From Streptomyces gossypii (lineage in GTDB: Bacteria; Actinomycetota; Actinomycetes; Streptomycetales; Streptomycetaceae): 64,000 bases of DNA. Each line of letters opens with the position of its first letter. Within the stretch, counting starts at the first letter, position 1. The notes under the pieces were generated by a model. That model saw nothing but the letters and a program-made list of their open reading frames with translations. It was not told the origin of the DNA and searched no databases. Shown here one piece after another: positions 17,687 through 27,680 of this stretch. Location of the stretch: the NCBI RefSeq assembly GCF_025165795.1, contig NZ_JAJAGO010000004.1, positions 1 to 64,000 of the forward strand, read 5' to 3'. Position numbers and translations under genes: made by a program.

Positions 17687-18334
17687 GTGCGCGTTGTCCT
17701 CGCAGAAGACCTCTTTCTCCTGAGAGACGGCCTCGTCCGGATGCTGGAGGCGTACGAGTTCGAGATCGCCGCCGCGGTGGACAACGGGCCGGAGCTGACC
17801 CGGGCACTGGCGGAGCTGCAGCCCGATGTCGCGGTCGTCGACGTACGGCTGCCCCCGTCGTTCAGTGACGAGGGCCTGCAGTGCGCGCTGGAGGCCCGCC
17901 GCAACCGGCCCGGCCTGCCGGTACTGGTGCTCTCCCAGCATGTCGAACAACTGTACGCACGGGAGCTGCTCGCCGACGGGAACGGCGGGGTCGGCTATCT
18001 GCTCAAGGACCGGGTCTTCGATGTGGAGCAGTTCATCGACGCGGTCCGGCGGGTGGCCTCCGGCGGCACGGCGATGGACCCGCAGGTGATCCAGCAACTG
18101 CTGTCCCGGCGGGCGCAGGACAAGCCGATGGCGAACCTGACGGCCCGGGAGAAGGAGGTGATGGAGCTGATGGCCCAGGGCCGCTCCAACGCCGCGATCG
18201 CGGCCCAGCTCTTCATCACCGAGCGGGCCGTCGCCAAGCACACCTCCAACATCTTCGGGAAGCTGCGGCTGCCCCCTTCCGACGACGACAACCGCCGCGT
18301 GCTGGCGGTGCTGGCCTACCTCGACCGGGGCTGA
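17687..18334 (+). CDS. LuxR/NarL-family response regulator
   Basis: This 215-residue regulator has a receiver domain (residues 1-120; D8 in the acidic pocket, phosphoacceptor D52 in V-V-D-V-R-L-P, and the conserved lysine near 107 in L-L-K-D). A C-terminal LuxR helix-turn-helix follows (L-T-A-R-E-K-E-V-M-E-L-M-A-Q-G, then A-V-A-K-H-T-S-N-I-F-G-K-L). The start is GTG with GGAG six bases upstream. It pairs with the upstream kinase. The target genes are not evident here. Confidence 0.93.
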   Translation: MRVVLAEDLFLLRDGLVRMLEAYEFEIAAAVDNGPELTRALAELQPDVAVVDVRLPPSFSDEGLQCALEARRNRPGLPVLVLSQHVEQLYARELLADGNGGVGYLLKDRVFDVEQFIDAVRRVASGGTAMDPQVIQQLLSRRAQDKPMANLTAREKEVMELMAQGRSNAAIAAQLFITERAVAKHTSNIFGKLRLPPSDDDNRRVLAVLAYLDRG

Positions 18335-18464
18335 GGGCCTGTCCGGATGCCTGGGACCGGACGCGCGCCTGTGCAAACGCCCGTGCAGGCGCCCGTGCAA
18401 CTCTGTCCGGATTCCGCCGGGTCCGTACCCCCGCAGGGTTACCGGGCTCGTTAGGGTTATCCCC

Positions 18465-19193
18465 ATGACGACCACCCCGACCACCGGTGCACGCCGCAGG
18501 ATGGGTGTCGAGGAGCGACGGCAGCAGCTGATCGCCGTGGCGCTGGAGCTGTTCAGCCGCCGTTCCCCGGAGGATGTCTCCATCGACGACATCGCGAGCG
18601 CAGCAGGGATCTCCCGGCCGCTCGTCTACCACTACTTCCCCGGCAAGCACAGTCTCTACGAGGAGGCGGTACGACGGGCGGCCGAGGAGCTCGCGTCCCG
18701 GTTCGCCGAGCCGCAGGAGGGCCCGCTGAGCGAGCGGCTGCTGCGGGTCATGCGCCGCTACTTCGACTTCGTCTCGGACCACGGCCCGGGTTTCTCCGCC
18801 CTGCTGCGCGGCGGTCCGGCGGTGGGCTCGGCGGAGGCGAACGCCATGATCGACGACGTGCGGCAGGCCGCGCACGCACAGGTCCTCGCACACCTCGGCA
18901 TCGCCGAGCCCGGCCCCCGGCTCGCGCTCGTCGTCCGCTCCTGGGTCGGCCTCGCCGAGACCACCGCGCTGACCTGGCTCGACGGCCGAAGCCTGCCGCG
19001 CGAGGAGCTGGAGATCCAGCTCGTCCACGACTTCCTGGCGCTGGCGGCGGTCACGGCGATGCAGGATGCGGAGACGGCCGGCGTCGTGCGGGCCGTGCTC
19101 GCGCAGGAGCCGGCGGACGGCCCGATCGACGGCCTGGTCAGCGAGGTGCTGGCGCTGGCCCCGCGCCGCGTCCCGGTGCCCGGCCCCGTCTGA
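18465..19193 (+). CDS. TetR-family transcriptional regulator
   Basis: This 242-residue regulator has a TetR helix-turn-helix at residues about 16-65 (I-D-D-I-A-S-A-A-G-I-S-R-P-L-V-Y-H-Y-F). The ligand-binding domain gives no clue to its ligand. The -10 box TAGGGT (18452-18457) ends seven bases before the ATG and there is no ribosome binding site, so the message is probably leaderless. It converges on the pullulanase gene with an eight-base gap. Confidence 0.9.
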   Translation: MTTTPTTGARRRMGVEERRQQLIAVALELFSRRSPEDVSIDDIASAAGISRPLVYHYFPGKHSLYEEAVRRAAEELASRFAEPQEGPLSERLLRVMRRYFDFVSDHGPGFSALLRGGPAVGSAEANAMIDDVRQAAHAQVLAHLGIAEPGPRLALVVRSWVGLAETTALTWLDGRSLPREELEIQLVHDFLALAAVTAMQDAETAGVVRAVLAQEPADGPIDGLVSEVLALAPRRVPVPGPV

Positions 19194-19201
19194 GCGGGGG
19201 G

Positions 19202-21922
19202 TCAGCGGGCCTTGAACACCGCCACCGTGCGCGGTGGCACGGTGAAGGTGCCGGTCGCCTCGTCGTAGGAGGAGGCTTTCACCGTCCGGTCCGCACCCCT
19301 GGCCTGCACCGGGTGCAGCGCGTAGTCCCGCCCGGCGAGGGTGCCGACGGACGGGCGCTGCCGCTCGGGCGTCGCGTTGAAGACAACGGTGAGGTCGCCG
19401 GAGCGCATCACGATGACACCGGGCGTCTGTCCCTCGGTGCCCGACAGCGGGAAGGACACCTGGCGCTGCACCTCGGCGGCGCTGTCCAGGGAGAGGGCCG
19501 CCTCGGTGGCCCGGATCCGCGTCAGATCCTGGTAGGCGGCGGAGGCGGCCTCGGTATCCCGGCAGGAGGGGACGAGCGCCGGGCCGGCCAGCAGCGGCTT
19601 CGCGTACGGCCACTTGTCCTGATTGTCCCAGGCGGGCGACAGGCCGCGGCCGAAGCCGTTACCCGCACCGTCGCGGCAGTCCCACCGGATCGCGTTGAAC
19701 CAGTCGCCGGAGTCGAAGGAGTTGCGGTCCAGCGATTTGGAACGCAGCCGCTCGCTGCCCGCCTGGCTGAGCGCCGGGCCCTGGGAGAGGGCGGCGGTGC
19801 CCATCGCGAGCACCTGCGTACGGGCCCGGTCGGCCGCCGTCGTGTCCTGCGGCAGCTTGTAGGCGAGGGCGTCGTAGAGCGTCTCGTTGTCGTGCGCGTC
19901 GGCGTAGGCGACGGCCTCCTCGGGGGACGCGGTGTATCCGGCCGGTGCGCCGTTGTAGTCGACCTCGGAGCCCTTCACCCGCTTTCCGGCGGAGTTGGTG
20001 AAGCTGTAGCCGGCGAGACTGCCGGTCAGGCCGACCTTGATCAGATCCTGGTAGTGCAGCAGGCGGGCGCGCTGCTCCTGCCGGGTGCCGTTCGCCTCCG
20101 AACCGTTCGGGTCGGTGTACAGGCCGCTGCCGAAGCCCTGGACTCCGGGATCCTCGTCGAACGGGCCGCCGCCGCGCACCGCGTCGCGGGCGCGGTCGGA
20201 GAAGGTGGCCACGCCGGTTCCGGCCATGTTCGGCTGGGTGGCCTGGACGAAGCGGGCGTCACCGGCGACCTCCCCGAAGTCCCAGCCCTCGCCGTACATG
20301 ATGACGTTCCTGCCGTCGACGCCGTCCTTCGCGGGCGTGAGCCTGTCCAACGCGGCCCGCACGGCAAGGATGTTGGCCTTGGGGTGATGCCCCATCAGGT
20401 CGAAGCGGAAGCCGTCGACCTTGTACTCCCTGGCCCAGGTGACCACGGAGTCCACGATCAGCTTGCCCATCATGGTGTGCTCTGGCGCGGTGTTGGCGCA
20501 GCAGGTGGAGGTGGCGACCGAACCGTCCTTGAGGAGGCGGTGGTAGTAGCCGGGCACGATCCGGTCCAGCACCGACTTCGGGTCCTGGCCGGCGGCGTAC
20601 GTGTGGTTGTAGACGACGTCGAGGACCACCCGCAGCCCGGAGCGGTTCAGGCCGCGCACCATCTCCCGGTGTTCCAGGGTGCGTCGGGCGCCGTCCGGGC
20701 TGGTGGCGTAGGAGCCCTCGGGCACGGTGTAGTGCAGCGGGTCGTATCCCCAGTTGTAGGCGTCCTTGCCGCGTACCTCCCCCACGCACTCCTGCTGGCG
20801 CGGGGAATCGGCGGGCAGGGCGGCGAGGTCGCAGTCCGGTTCGGCCTGGTCGCGCCTCCGTTCCGGAATGCTGGCGATGTCGTAGGTCGGCAGCAGGTGG
20901 ACATGGGAGGTGCCGGAGCGGGCCAGTTCCCGCAACTGCCGCATGCCGTCCGAGCGGCGGTCGGTGAAGGCGAGATAGCCGCCCCGGTGCCGGGCTGGAG
21001 CCGAGGTGTCGGCTACGGAGAAGTCGCGGACGTGCAGCTCCTGGACACGGGCGTCGCGCAGCGGGGTCGCCGCCGGTTTCCGCAACCGCTCCCAGCCGCG
21101 GGGCGTGAGCTCGCGGGCACTCAGGTCGACGAGCAGACTGCGCTTCGAGTCCGCGGTGAGCGCGGTGGAATAGGGGTCCGTCACCTTGTTGGTGACAACT
21201 TCGCGCACGGACGGCGCCCACACGCGCACCCGGAAGCGGTAGGGCTTGCCACGCCAGTCCCGGTCACCCCGGACGCTCCACACGCCGGTGGCTCCGTCGC
21301 GCCGCATCCGTACGGTCTCGCCGTCCAGTTCCAGCGCCACCTGGCGTGCGGTGGGGGCCCATACGGAGAGGGTGGGCCGCCCTTGCCGGTCGAAGACGGG
21401 GCCGAGCCGGACCTCCGCGGCCTTCTCACCGTACAGATCGTCGAGCACTCCGGGGATCTGCACGCCGGTCGACTCCAGCGTGGTGCCGTCGGCCGCCCGC
21501 CGGGTGACGATCAGGCTTCCCCTGGTCGCCTCGCGGATGCGGTCGCGGTCGCGCCGGTCGACGGTGAACGCCGAATAGCCCTTGAGATGCGGGTACTTCG
21601 CGCGCTGCGCCTCGGACAGCCCGCCGTCGACGAGGTTCAGCCGCAGTCGCTCGTGCCTGCCGTCGCCGTAGTCGAGCTGCCGCCGGGTCCCTTCGGTGGC
21701 CTCGGAGGGGCTGGAGGCGTCGGTGTCCCAGACCACGGTCTCGCGGTCGATCCACTGCGCCTCGGCGGCGGGCTCTGGTGCGGGCGCGGGTGCGGGTGCG
21801 GGTGCGGCCTTCGCGGAGTCCCGTACGAGGGCACCGGCGGGGGCCGCCGCGCCGATGAGCGGGGTGAGCAGGACAGCCGCCAGGGCGGCGGTCAGGCCGC
21901 GGCGCACGGAGCTTCCGTTCAC
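19202..21922 (-). CDS. Secreted type I pullulanase (GH13)
   Basis: This 906-residue secreted debranching enzyme hydrolyses alpha-1,6 bonds in pullulan and starch. It has a signal peptide (residues about 1-32) and an Ala-Pro repeat linker. An N-terminal beta-domain follows, then a CBM48-like module (about 165-255: L-S-V-W-A-P-T-A). The GH13 barrel has nucleophile Asp at about 505 ([12 protein letters not shown]) and acid Glu at about 543 (M-Y-G-E-G-W-D). Y-N-W-G-Y-D-P marks the pullulanase subfamily. GGAAGGAG precedes the ATG. The upstream alpha-amylase gene is on the same strand, separated by 155 bases and a strong hairpin. In some Streptomyces the two activities are fused in one polypeptide; here they are separate. 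Confidence 0.93.
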   Translation of the reverse strand: MNGSSVRRGLTAALAAVLLTPLIGAAAPAGALVRDSAKAAPAPAPAPAPEPAAEAQWIDRETVVWDTDASSPSEATEGTRRQLDYGDGRHERLRLNLVDGGLSEAQRAKYPHLKGYSAFTVDRRDRDRIREATRGSLIVTRRAADGTTLESTGVQIPGVLDDLYGEKAAEVRLGPVFDRQGRPTLSVWAPTARQVALELDGETVRMRRDGATGVWSVRGDRDWRGKPYRFRVRVWAPSVREVVTNKVTDPYSTALTADSKRSLLVDLSARELTPRGWERLRKPAATPLRDARVQELHVRDFSVADTSAPARHRGGYLAFTDRRSDGMRQLRELARSGTSHVHLLPTYDIASIPERRRDQAEPDCDLAALPADSPRQQECVGEVRGKDAYNWGYDPLHYTVPEGSYATSPDGARRTLEHREMVRGLNRSGLRVVLDVVYNHTYAAGQDPKSVLDRIVPGYYHRLLKDGSVATSTCCANTAPEHTMMGKLIVDSVVTWAREYKVDGFRFDLMGHHPKANILAVRAALDRLTPAKDGVDGRNVIMYGEGWDFGEVAGDARFVQATQPNMAGTGVATFSDRARDAVRGGGPFDEDPGVQGFGSGLYTDPNGSEANGTRQEQRARLLHYQDLIKVGLTGSLAGYSFTNSAGKRVKGSEVDYNGAPAGYTASPEEAVAYADAHDNETLYDALAYKLPQDTTAADRARTQVLAMGTAALSQGPALSQAGSERLRSKSLDRNSFDSGDWFNAIRWDCRDGAGNGFGRGLSPAWDNQDKWPYAKPLLAGPALVPSCRDTEAASAAYQDLTRIRATEAALSLDSAAEVQRQVSFPLSGTEGQTPGVIVMRSGDLTVVFNATPERQRPSVGTLAGRDYALHPVQARGADRTVKASSYDEATGTFTVPPRTVAVFKAR

Positions 21923-21970
21923 GGAGCGCTCTCCTTCCGGTGGTGGGTGGGGGCAGGGGCGGGGATGTGA

Positions 21971-22017
21971 CGGGCCGCCCGGCGGGCGGGGAATCCGGAA
22001 AGGCGCCGGGCGGCCCG
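21971..22017 (-). terminator. Terminator or attenuator between alpha-amylase and pullulanase genes
   Basis: A 14-bp perfect stem is formed by CGGGCCGCCCGGCG (21971-21984) and its complement at 22004-22017. It lies about 60 bases after the amylase stop and before the pullulanase start, so it may limit read-through between the two. Confidence 0.72.
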
Positions 22018-22077
22018 AGTTGCTGCGGCCAGCTGGTCATGCGGTCCAGCTGGTCAGGCGGATCGGACCCATGCGCG

Positions 22078-23784
22078 TCAGCTGCGCCAGCTGTCCGTGA
22101 CCTTCACACCGCCCTCGCTGGGCACGGTGAACGAACGGTTGCCGCCGCTCTCCCACTGCACGGTGCCGTTCCCGTCCTTGCGGATGTACTTGTACTCGCA
22201 CGACGTGCCCGCGGGCAGGTCCAGCGACAGCTTCCACCGGGGGTAGTCCGCGGGGTCGAGCTTCGGAGCGCGGCCGGTGTCCCAGTTGCCGAGCGCCTCG
22301 CAGCTGCCCGCGACATGGACGTTCTGGCCCGGCACGGTGGTGGCGTTGACCTGGAGGTCGACGCCCTCACCGGCCGGCGGGTCCGGGTCCGGGTTGCCGC
22401 CGGAGCAGTCCCGCGCCCCGGTGTGCAGGGCGAGGGCGGTGTTGGCGCCGAGTGTGGCGCTGAACCGGCCGGAGCCGTCCACGGTGACGGTTCTGCCGCT
22501 CTGCACCTCGCAGTAGTCGCCGCCGGGCAGCGAGGTCTGGAAGGTGCGGTTCAGTGAGCCGCCCTCGTGGTTGATGGCCACGAAGCCCTTGTCGCCGCGG
22601 CTGAAGGCGATCGCGTCGTTTCCGTTGTCCCACCAGTCGGTGACGGACTGGCCGCGGGTCTCGCTGCGGAAGCCGACCATGGACTCGATCTCCGGCCAGG
22701 CGTGCTGGCACTTCCAGCCGTCCTCCCAGCAGGCGTTGACGGTGCCGCCCCTGGGCGGTCCGGCGTCGTGACCGGAGAACTCGTACCCGGAGTGCACGTC
22801 GGGGGAGCCGTAGGGCCAGGCCAGCATGAAGACGTTGGCCAGGGTGTAGTCGGCGCCGTCCTTGTAGCTGAGCGTGGAGCCGTTGCGCTCGGTGTCGTGG
22901 TTGTCGACGAACACGGCGGACTTGCCGCTCTCCATATAGCCCCAGCCCTCGCCGTAGTTGCCGAGGGAAGAGAGCTTCTCGTGTCGGAAGACCCGCTTCA
23001 GGTCGCGCCCGTAGCGGAACTCCTGGACGTCGCCGGTGCCGAGGTACTCGTCGGGCGAGACGGCCTCGCCCGCGCCGTGGATGACCTCCATCTTCCAGTA
23101 GACGTCCGGGTTGCTCAGCCGGGACTTGATGTCGGCGAGGTCTCCGGCGGGCATGTGCTTGGCGGCGTCGACGCGGAAGCCGTCCACGCCCATCGACAGC
23201 AGGTCGTTGAGGTACTCGGCGATGCGGCCGCGTACGTAGTTCTCGCCGGTGTCCAGGTCCGCCAGGCCCAGCAGTTCGCAGTGCTGGACGTTGTAGCGGT
23301 CCCCGTAGTTGTTGCCGATGTCGGTCCGGCAGTCGTCCATGTCGGCGGACGAGTAGGTGCCCGGGTAGTCGTAGTGGGTGTACTGGGAGCCGCCGGTGCC
23401 GGTGCCGGACCCGGCGGTCATGTGGTTGATGACGGCGTCGACGGTGACCTTGACCCCGGCGCCGTGGCAGGTGTTCACCATGTCCTGGAACTGCTGCCGG
23501 TTGCCGAGCCGCCCGGCGATCTCGTAGCTGACCGGCTGGTACGAGGTCCACCACTGGCCGCCCTGGATGTGCTCCTGGGGCGGTGAGACCTGGACGTAGC
23601 CGTAGCCGGCCGGGCCGAGCCTGCTGGTGCACTCGCGGGCGATGGAGTCGAAGTCCCACTCGAACAGCACCGCGGTGACGTCCTTCTCACCCTGTGGTGC
23701 CGCCTGGGCCTGTGGTACCGCGATCAGTGACGCTGCCACGCCCGCGACGGTCGCGAGCAGGGCGGTGACGGTTCTTCGGGCCAC
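22078..23784 (-). CDS. Secreted alpha-amylase, GH13 with C-terminal CBM20
   Basis: This 568-residue secreted endo-amylase has a signal peptide ending near A-Q-A-A at 26-29. The GH13_32-type barrel has nucleophile D206 (G-F-R-V-D-A-A-K-H), acid/base E233 (W-K-M-E-V-I-H) and transition-state stabiliser D297 (F-V-D-N-H-D). A beta-domain follows, then a short Pro/Asp linker and a starch-binding CBM20 over about residues 470-568 (G-S-C-E-A-L-G-N-W). The 5' region holds a MalR-type operator at 23938-23956. Expression is therefore expected to be maltose-induced together with malEFG. Confidence 0.95.
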   Translation of the reverse strand: MARRTVTALLATVAGVAASLIAVPQAQAAPQGEKDVTAVLFEWDFDSIARECTSRLGPAGYGYVQVSPPQEHIQGGQWWTSYQPVSYEIAGRLGNRQQFQDMVNTCHGAGVKVTVDAVINHMTAGSGTGTGGSQYTHYDYPGTYSSADMDDCRTDIGNNYGDRYNVQHCELLGLADLDTGENYVRGRIAEYLNDLLSMGVDGFRVDAAKHMPAGDLADIKSRLSNPDVYWKMEVIHGAGEAVSPDEYLGTGDVQEFRYGRDLKRVFRHEKLSSLGNYGEGWGYMESGKSAVFVDNHDTERNGSTLSYKDGADYTLANVFMLAWPYGSPDVHSGYEFSGHDAGPPRGGTVNACWEDGWKCQHAWPEIESMVGFRSETRGQSVTDWWDNGNDAIAFSRGDKGFVAINHEGGSLNRTFQTSLPGGDYCEVQSGRTVTVDGSGRFSATLGANTALALHTGARDCSGGNPDPDPPAGEGVDLQVNATTVPGQNVHVAGSCEALGNWDTGRAPKLDPADYPRWKLSLDLPAGTSCEYKYIRKDGNGTVQWESGGNRSFTVPSEGGVKVTDSWRS

Positions 23785-23926
23785 GATGCCTCCTGAGAGA
23801 TGAAGCTGATGTCGTGTTTCAGCCCCGGGGCAACGCGCCGCGCCCGTAAGGCGGTTGAACCAATCCGACCGGCCGGGCGCGTGGGGCCCTTGCGGGGCCC
23901 CCGGCCGGCCGGACCGGAACAGTGGC

Positions 23927-23956
23927 GAACGTAACAGCTTGCAGAAACTTCTGGAA
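23927..23956 (-). promoter_or_regulatory. Alpha-amylase promoter with MalR-type operator
   Basis: CTTGCAGAAACTT (23938-23950) lies within a near-palindrome TTGCAGAAACTTCTGGAA (23939-23956). It differs by one base from a site in front of malE (30087-30099). The adjacent 12-mer GAACGTAACAGC (23927-23938) is repeated exactly in the malE promoter and probably holds the -10. Confidence 0.75.
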
Positions 23957-24006
23957 TAGATTGCACCGAGGTTTCGTGGGTTTGCACGAGCTGTCCCGCA
24001 GTGCGG

Positions 24007-24067
24007 CGCAGAGAAGCGGGGGGGCGCGCCCCCGGCGCCGGGGGGGGGGCCCCCCCGCTTCTCTGCG
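24007..24067. terminator. Very strong hairpin terminator after the mal operon
   Basis: Two 18-base arms, 24007-24024 and 24050-24067 (CGCAGAGAAGCGGGGGGG and complement), pair perfectly. The 25-base loop contains a further 16-bp palindrome, CCCCCGGCGCCGGGGG. It lies about 40 bases after the stop of the malR-like gene and upstream of the amylase promoter. It therefore ends the malEFG-agl-malR2 transcript. The run of G residues at 24040-24049 is hard to sequence and may have an uncertain length. Confidence 0.8.
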
Positions 24068-24107
24068 GCCTGCAGCGGCCTGCTGCGGGCTGCTGCGGCC
24101 TCGGACT

Positions 24108-25154
24108 CTAGGGCGCGGGGAGCTCCGCCCCTGCTCGCAGGGACGGGGCCTGGGCGGTGGAGCCGCGCACCACCAGCTCCGGCTGGAAGACGAACTCCGC
24201 CCGCGGCACCGGGTTTCCGCCGATCTCCTCCAGCAGCGTGTGCACCGCAGCGTTGGCCATGGCACGGACGGGCTGCCGGACGGTCGTCAGCGGCGGGTCG
24301 GTGAAGGCGTTCAGCTCCGAGTCGTCGTAGCCGATCACCGAGACCTCGCCGGGCACCAGCAGACCTCGCTGCCGGGCCGCCCGCACGGCGCCCAGCGCCA
24401 TCATGTCGCTGCCGCAGACGATGCCCGTACAGCCGTGGTCCAGCAGCGCCCCTGCGGCGGCCTGGCCGCCCTCCACCGTGAAGAGGGTGTGCTCGATCCG
24501 CCCCTTCACCGCTCCGTTCGAGGCGCGTACCGTGTCCTCGAAGCCCTCGGCCTTGCGCCGGGAGGGCACGAACCGCTCGGGCCCGACGGCCAGTCCGATC
24601 CGCTCGTGTCCCAGATCGCGCAGGTGCCGCACCGCGATCCGGGCCGCGGCCCGGTCATCGGGTGAGACGAAGGGCGCGCTGATCCGGTCGTTGTAGCCGT
24701 TGACCAGCACGAACGGCACACCACGGCCCGCCAGCCTGACATACCGCCCGGGGTCGGTGGAGAGGTCGGCGTGCAGTCCGGAGAGGAAGATGATTCCGGT
24801 GACGGCACGCTCGACGAGCTGGTCGACAAGCTCGTCCTCGGTGGCGCCGCCCGGCGTCTGGGTGCCCAGCACCGGGGTGTAGCCGTATCCGCTCAGGGAG
24901 TGCTCGATGACCTGGGCGAAGGCCGGGAAGATCGGGTTGGTGAGTTCGGGGATGACCAGCCCGACCAGCCCGGCGCTGCGCTGTTTCAGCCGTACGGGCC
25001 GCTCGTAGCCGAGCACGTCGAGTGCGGCGAGCACCTTCTGCCGGGTGCTCGCCGCGACGCCCGGCCTGCCGTTGAGGACCCGGCTGACCGTGGCCTCACT
25101 GACCGCGGCGTGCTGGGCTATGTCGGCGAGCCGGGCGGTGGGCAGAGCCGTCAT
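24108..25154 (-). CDS. Second MalR-like LacI-family regulator at the end of the mal operon
   Basis: This 348-residue repressor has an HTH at about 7-30 ([23 protein letters not shown]) and a LacI-type effector domain. It is a clear paralogue of the canonical MalR at 30168-31187. The recognition helix [11 protein letters not shown] and the [12 protein letters not shown] segment are shared, as are long stretches of the effector domain. The ATG at 25154 overlaps the stop of the agl gene (ATGA), so it is the last cistron of malEFG-agl. Having a repressor paralogue inside the operon it probably controls suggests feedback or a split in effector specificity (inference). Confidence 0.88.
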   Translation of the reverse strand: MTALPTARLADIAQHAAVSEATVSRVLNGRPGVAASTRQKVLAALDVLGYERPVRLKQRSAGLVGLVIPELTNPIFPAFAQVIEHSLSGYGYTPVLGTQTPGGATEDELVDQLVERAVTGIIFLSGLHADLSTDPGRYVRLAGRGVPFVLVNGYNDRISAPFVSPDDRAAARIAVRHLRDLGHERIGLAVGPERFVPSRRKAEGFEDTVRASNGAVKGRIEHTLFTVEGGQAAAGALLDHGCTGIVCGSDMMALGAVRAARQRGLLVPGEVSVIGYDDSELNAFTDPPLTTVRQPVRAMANAAVHTLLEEIGGNPVPRAEFVFQPELVVRGSTAQAPSLRAGAELPAP

Positions 25155-26806
25155 CCGGTGGTCCACCAGACCGTCGTGTCGGCGGGCAGGATGCTGCCGC
25201 CGTCGTACGCGCCGCTGGTCAGCAGCACTCGGGCGCCGCCGGGCGGCCAGGCCGCGGCGGGCAGTTCCACGGCGGCGGTACCGGTGTTGGCCGCGCATAC
25301 GAAGGCGCCGCGCCGGAAGGCCACCACCTCGGCCGGGGCGTCCAGCCACTCCACGGCGTCCCCGGCCCCCAGATCGGGGTGCGCGCGGCGGAGGCTCAGC
25401 GCGGTGCGGTACAGCTCCAGGGTGGAGTCCGGGTCGCCGGTCTGCGCCTCGACGCTGAGTGCCGCCCAGCCGTCCGGCTGCGGCAGCCAACTGCCGTCCT
25501 CACCGAAGCCGTACGAGGAGCCCTCCCTCGTCCAGGGCAGCGGCACCCGGCAGCCGTCGCGCAGCCCGTCCTGGCCGTCGCTCTTGAAGAAGGACGGGTC
25601 CTGGCGCACCTCGTCCGGCAGCTCGGTGGCCTCGGGCAGGCCAAGCTCCTCGCCCTGGTAGACGTAGGCGGAGCCGGGCAGCGCCAGCATCAGGAGCGTC
25701 GCCGCGCGGGCCCGCTCCAGGCTGCCGCCGAGCCGGGTGAGGTGCCGTACGACGTCGTGGTTGGAGAGCACCCAGGTGGTGGCGGCGCCGACGGGGCGCA
25801 GCGAGCCGAGGGACTCGTCGATTACCGCGCGCAGTTCGGCCGCGTCCCATCCGGCGTTCAGATAGTGGAAGTTGAACGCCTGGTGCAGTTCGTCGGGGCG
25901 CAGGTAGAGCGCGGTGCGCTGGGCGCTGGGTGTCCACGCCTCCGCGACACCGATGCGGTCGCCGCCGTACTCCTCGAGGATCGCCCGCCAGGAGCGGTAG
26001 ATCTCGTGCACGCCGTCCTGGTCGAAGAAGGGCAGCACCTGGCTGCCGAGCAGTCTGAGCTGCTCACCGTGGCCCATGTCGGGCAGGCCGTCGGCCTTGA
26101 CCATGCCGTGTGCGACGTCGATACGGAAGCCGTCGACCCCCTTGTCCAGCCAGAAGCGGAGCAGGGAGCGGAACTCGTCCCGTACGGCGGTGCTGTTCCA
26201 GTTGAAGTCGGGCTGCTCGGGGGCGAAGAGGTGGAGGTACCACTCGCCGTGGCTGCCGTCCGGGTTCTTGCTGCGGGTCCAGGCGGGGCCGCCGAAGATG
26301 GACTCCCAGTCGTTCGGCGGCTCTTCGCCCCCTTCACCGCGGCCCGGCCGGAAGTGGTAGCGCTCGCGGGAGGGCGATCCGGGGCCCTCGCTCAGGGCAC
26401 GCTGGAACCATTCGTGCTGGTCGGACGAATGGTTCGGGACGATGTCCACGATGATCCGCAGGCCCAGGTCGTGGGCGTCGCTGATCAGTGCCTCGGCGTC
26501 GGCGAGTTCGCCGAACATGGGGTCGATCACCCGGTAGTCGGCGACGTCATAGCCGGCGTCCGCCTGCGGGGAGGCGTAGAACGGGCTCAGCCATACGGCG
26601 TCGATGCCCAGTTCGGCGAGGTAGGGCAGGCGGGCCCGGATGCCCGGGAGGTCTCCCATGCCGTCGGCGTTCCCGTCGGCGAAGGAGCGTGGATAGACCT
26701 GGTAGATGACGGCGTCGCGCCACCACCCGGCACCGTCGTCCGGGCGGCGCACTGCGGGGCCGGTGCCGACGTGGGTGGAGGGCGTGGCGGATGAGTGCTG
26801 GGTCAT
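25151..26806 (-). CDS. aglA: GH13 alpha-glucosidase / oligo-alpha-glucosidase
   Basis: This 551-residue cytoplasmic enzyme lacks a signal peptide and hydrolyses imported maltose or maltooligosaccharides. GH13 motifs are D-I-V-P-N-H-S near 122-127, nucleophile D230 (G-F-R-I-D-V-A-H-G), acid E289 (V-A-E-A-W) and D351 (S-N-H-D). The V-P-N-H motif is of the alpha-1,4-active type rather than oligo-1,6-glucosidase. The ATG at 26806 is chosen because AGGGA lies five bases upstream and the W-W-R-D-A-V-I-Y-Q opening follows. It lies 41 bases downstream of malG and overlaps the regulator gene that follows. Confidence 0.9.
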   Translation of the reverse strand: MTQHSSATPSTHVGTGPAVRRPDDGAGWWRDAVIYQVYPRSFADGNADGMGDLPGIRARLPYLAELGIDAVWLSPFYASPQADAGYDVADYRVIDPMFGELADAEALISDAHDLGLRIIVDIVPNHSSDQHEWFQRALSEGPGSPSRERYHFRPGRGEGGEEPPNDWESIFGGPAWTRSKNPDGSHGEWYLHLFAPEQPDFNWNSTAVRDEFRSLLRFWLDKGVDGFRIDVAHGMVKADGLPDMGHGEQLRLLGSQVLPFFDQDGVHEIYRSWRAILEEYGGDRIGVAEAWTPSAQRTALYLRPDELHQAFNFHYLNAGWDAAELRAVIDESLGSLRPVGAATTWVLSNHDVVRHLTRLGGSLERARAATLLMLALPGSAYVYQGEELGLPEATELPDEVRQDPSFFKSDGQDGLRDGCRVPLPWTREGSSYGFGEDGSWLPQPDGWAALSVEAQTGDPDSTLELYRTALSLRRAHPDLGAGDAVEWLDAPAEVVAFRRGAFVCAANTGTAAVELPAAAWPPGGARVLLTSGAYDGGSILPADTTVWWTTG

Positions 26807-26847
26807 GTCTTCCCTGGGTTCGAGGAGTTGGGGGCCCAACCCGGCCA

Positions 26848-27678
26848 TCAAGATTTGACCGCGCCGGCGGTGAGGCCGGACACGAGGTAGCGCTGGGCGA
26901 AGCCGAAGACCACTGCTGCGGGGACCGCGATGATGACCGCTGCGGCCGTCATCGATCCCCAGTCGGCTCCGTACCGGTTGACGAAGGTCTGCAGCCCGCC
27001 GGCGAGGGTGAGGTTCTCCTCGCCGGTCATGAAGGCGGTGGCGTAGGCGACTTCGGCCCAGGCCGTGACGAAGGTGTAGAAACCGGTGACCGCGAGACCG
27101 GGCTTCGCGAGCGGCATGATCAGCCGCCAGAAGGTGCCGAACGGGTTGAGCCCGTCGACTCTTCCGGACTCGTCGATGGAGACCGGGACGGTGTCGAAGA
27201 AGCTCTTCATCATCCAGGCGCAGAAGGGCACCGCGATGGTGAGGTAGGTGACGATCAGACCGACCGGCTGGTTGAGCAGGCCGAGCTTCGCCATCGTGTT
27301 GTAGAGCGGCACGATGAGCACGGCCATCGGGAACATCTGGGTGATCAGCAGTACCCACATCAGCGGGCGCATGCCCGGGAACCGGAAGCGGCTCAGGGCG
27401 TATCCGGTGGTGGAGGCGATGAAGACACCGATGAGGGTGGTGCTGAACACGACGATCAGCGAGTTGCCGAACCAGTCGAGGAAGTGGGTGTCGGCCAGCA
27501 CGTGGTCGTAGTTGCCGAGGGTGAAGTCCTTCACCAGCGCGGTGGAGAACGTCTCACTCGAGGGCTTGAAGGAGGTCACCAGCAGCCACAGCGGCGGGAA
27601 CAGCGCCACCGCGGCACCGGTCAACAGGCCGGTGTGCAGGGCGATGGAGGCCGGTTTGCTTCTCTTCCTGGTGCGCAT
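26848..27678 (-). CDS. malG: Maltose/maltodextrin ABC permease MalG
   Basis: This inner-membrane permease of about 276 residues has six hydrophobic segments. Its EAA loop (S-I-D-E-S-G-R-V-D-G-L-N) contacts the shared ATPase, and the C-terminus S-G-L-T-A-G-A-V-K matches MalG. The ATG at 27678 is given; a GTG at 27684 overlapping the malF stop (GTGA) is an equally good start. It is the third gene of malEFG, after malF. Confidence 0.92.
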   Translation of the reverse strand: MRTRKRSKPASIALHTGLLTGAAVALFPPLWLLVTSFKPSSETFSTALVKDFTLGNYDHVLADTHFLDWFGNSLIVVFSTTLIGVFIASTTGYALSRFRFPGMRPLMWVLLITQMFPMAVLIVPLYNTMAKLGLLNQPVGLIVTYLTIAVPFCAWMMKSFFDTVPVSIDESGRVDGLNPFGTFWRLIMPLAKPGLAVTGFYTFVTAWAEVAYATAFMTGEENLTLAGGLQTFVNRYGADWGSMTAAAVIIAVPAAVVFGFAQRYLVSGLTAGAVKS

Positions 27679-27680
27679 CG

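Noticed and set aside
18335..18464. GCCCGTGCA-like repeated words between the response regulator and TetR genes considered as operators
   Set aside because: The copies are short, uneven and not palindromic; I cannot support a regulatory role.
24040..24056. Run of G then C bases considered as a possible origin or quadruplex switch
   Set aside because: It is better explained as part of the 18-bp hairpin stem and its loop. Homopolymer length may also be unreliable.
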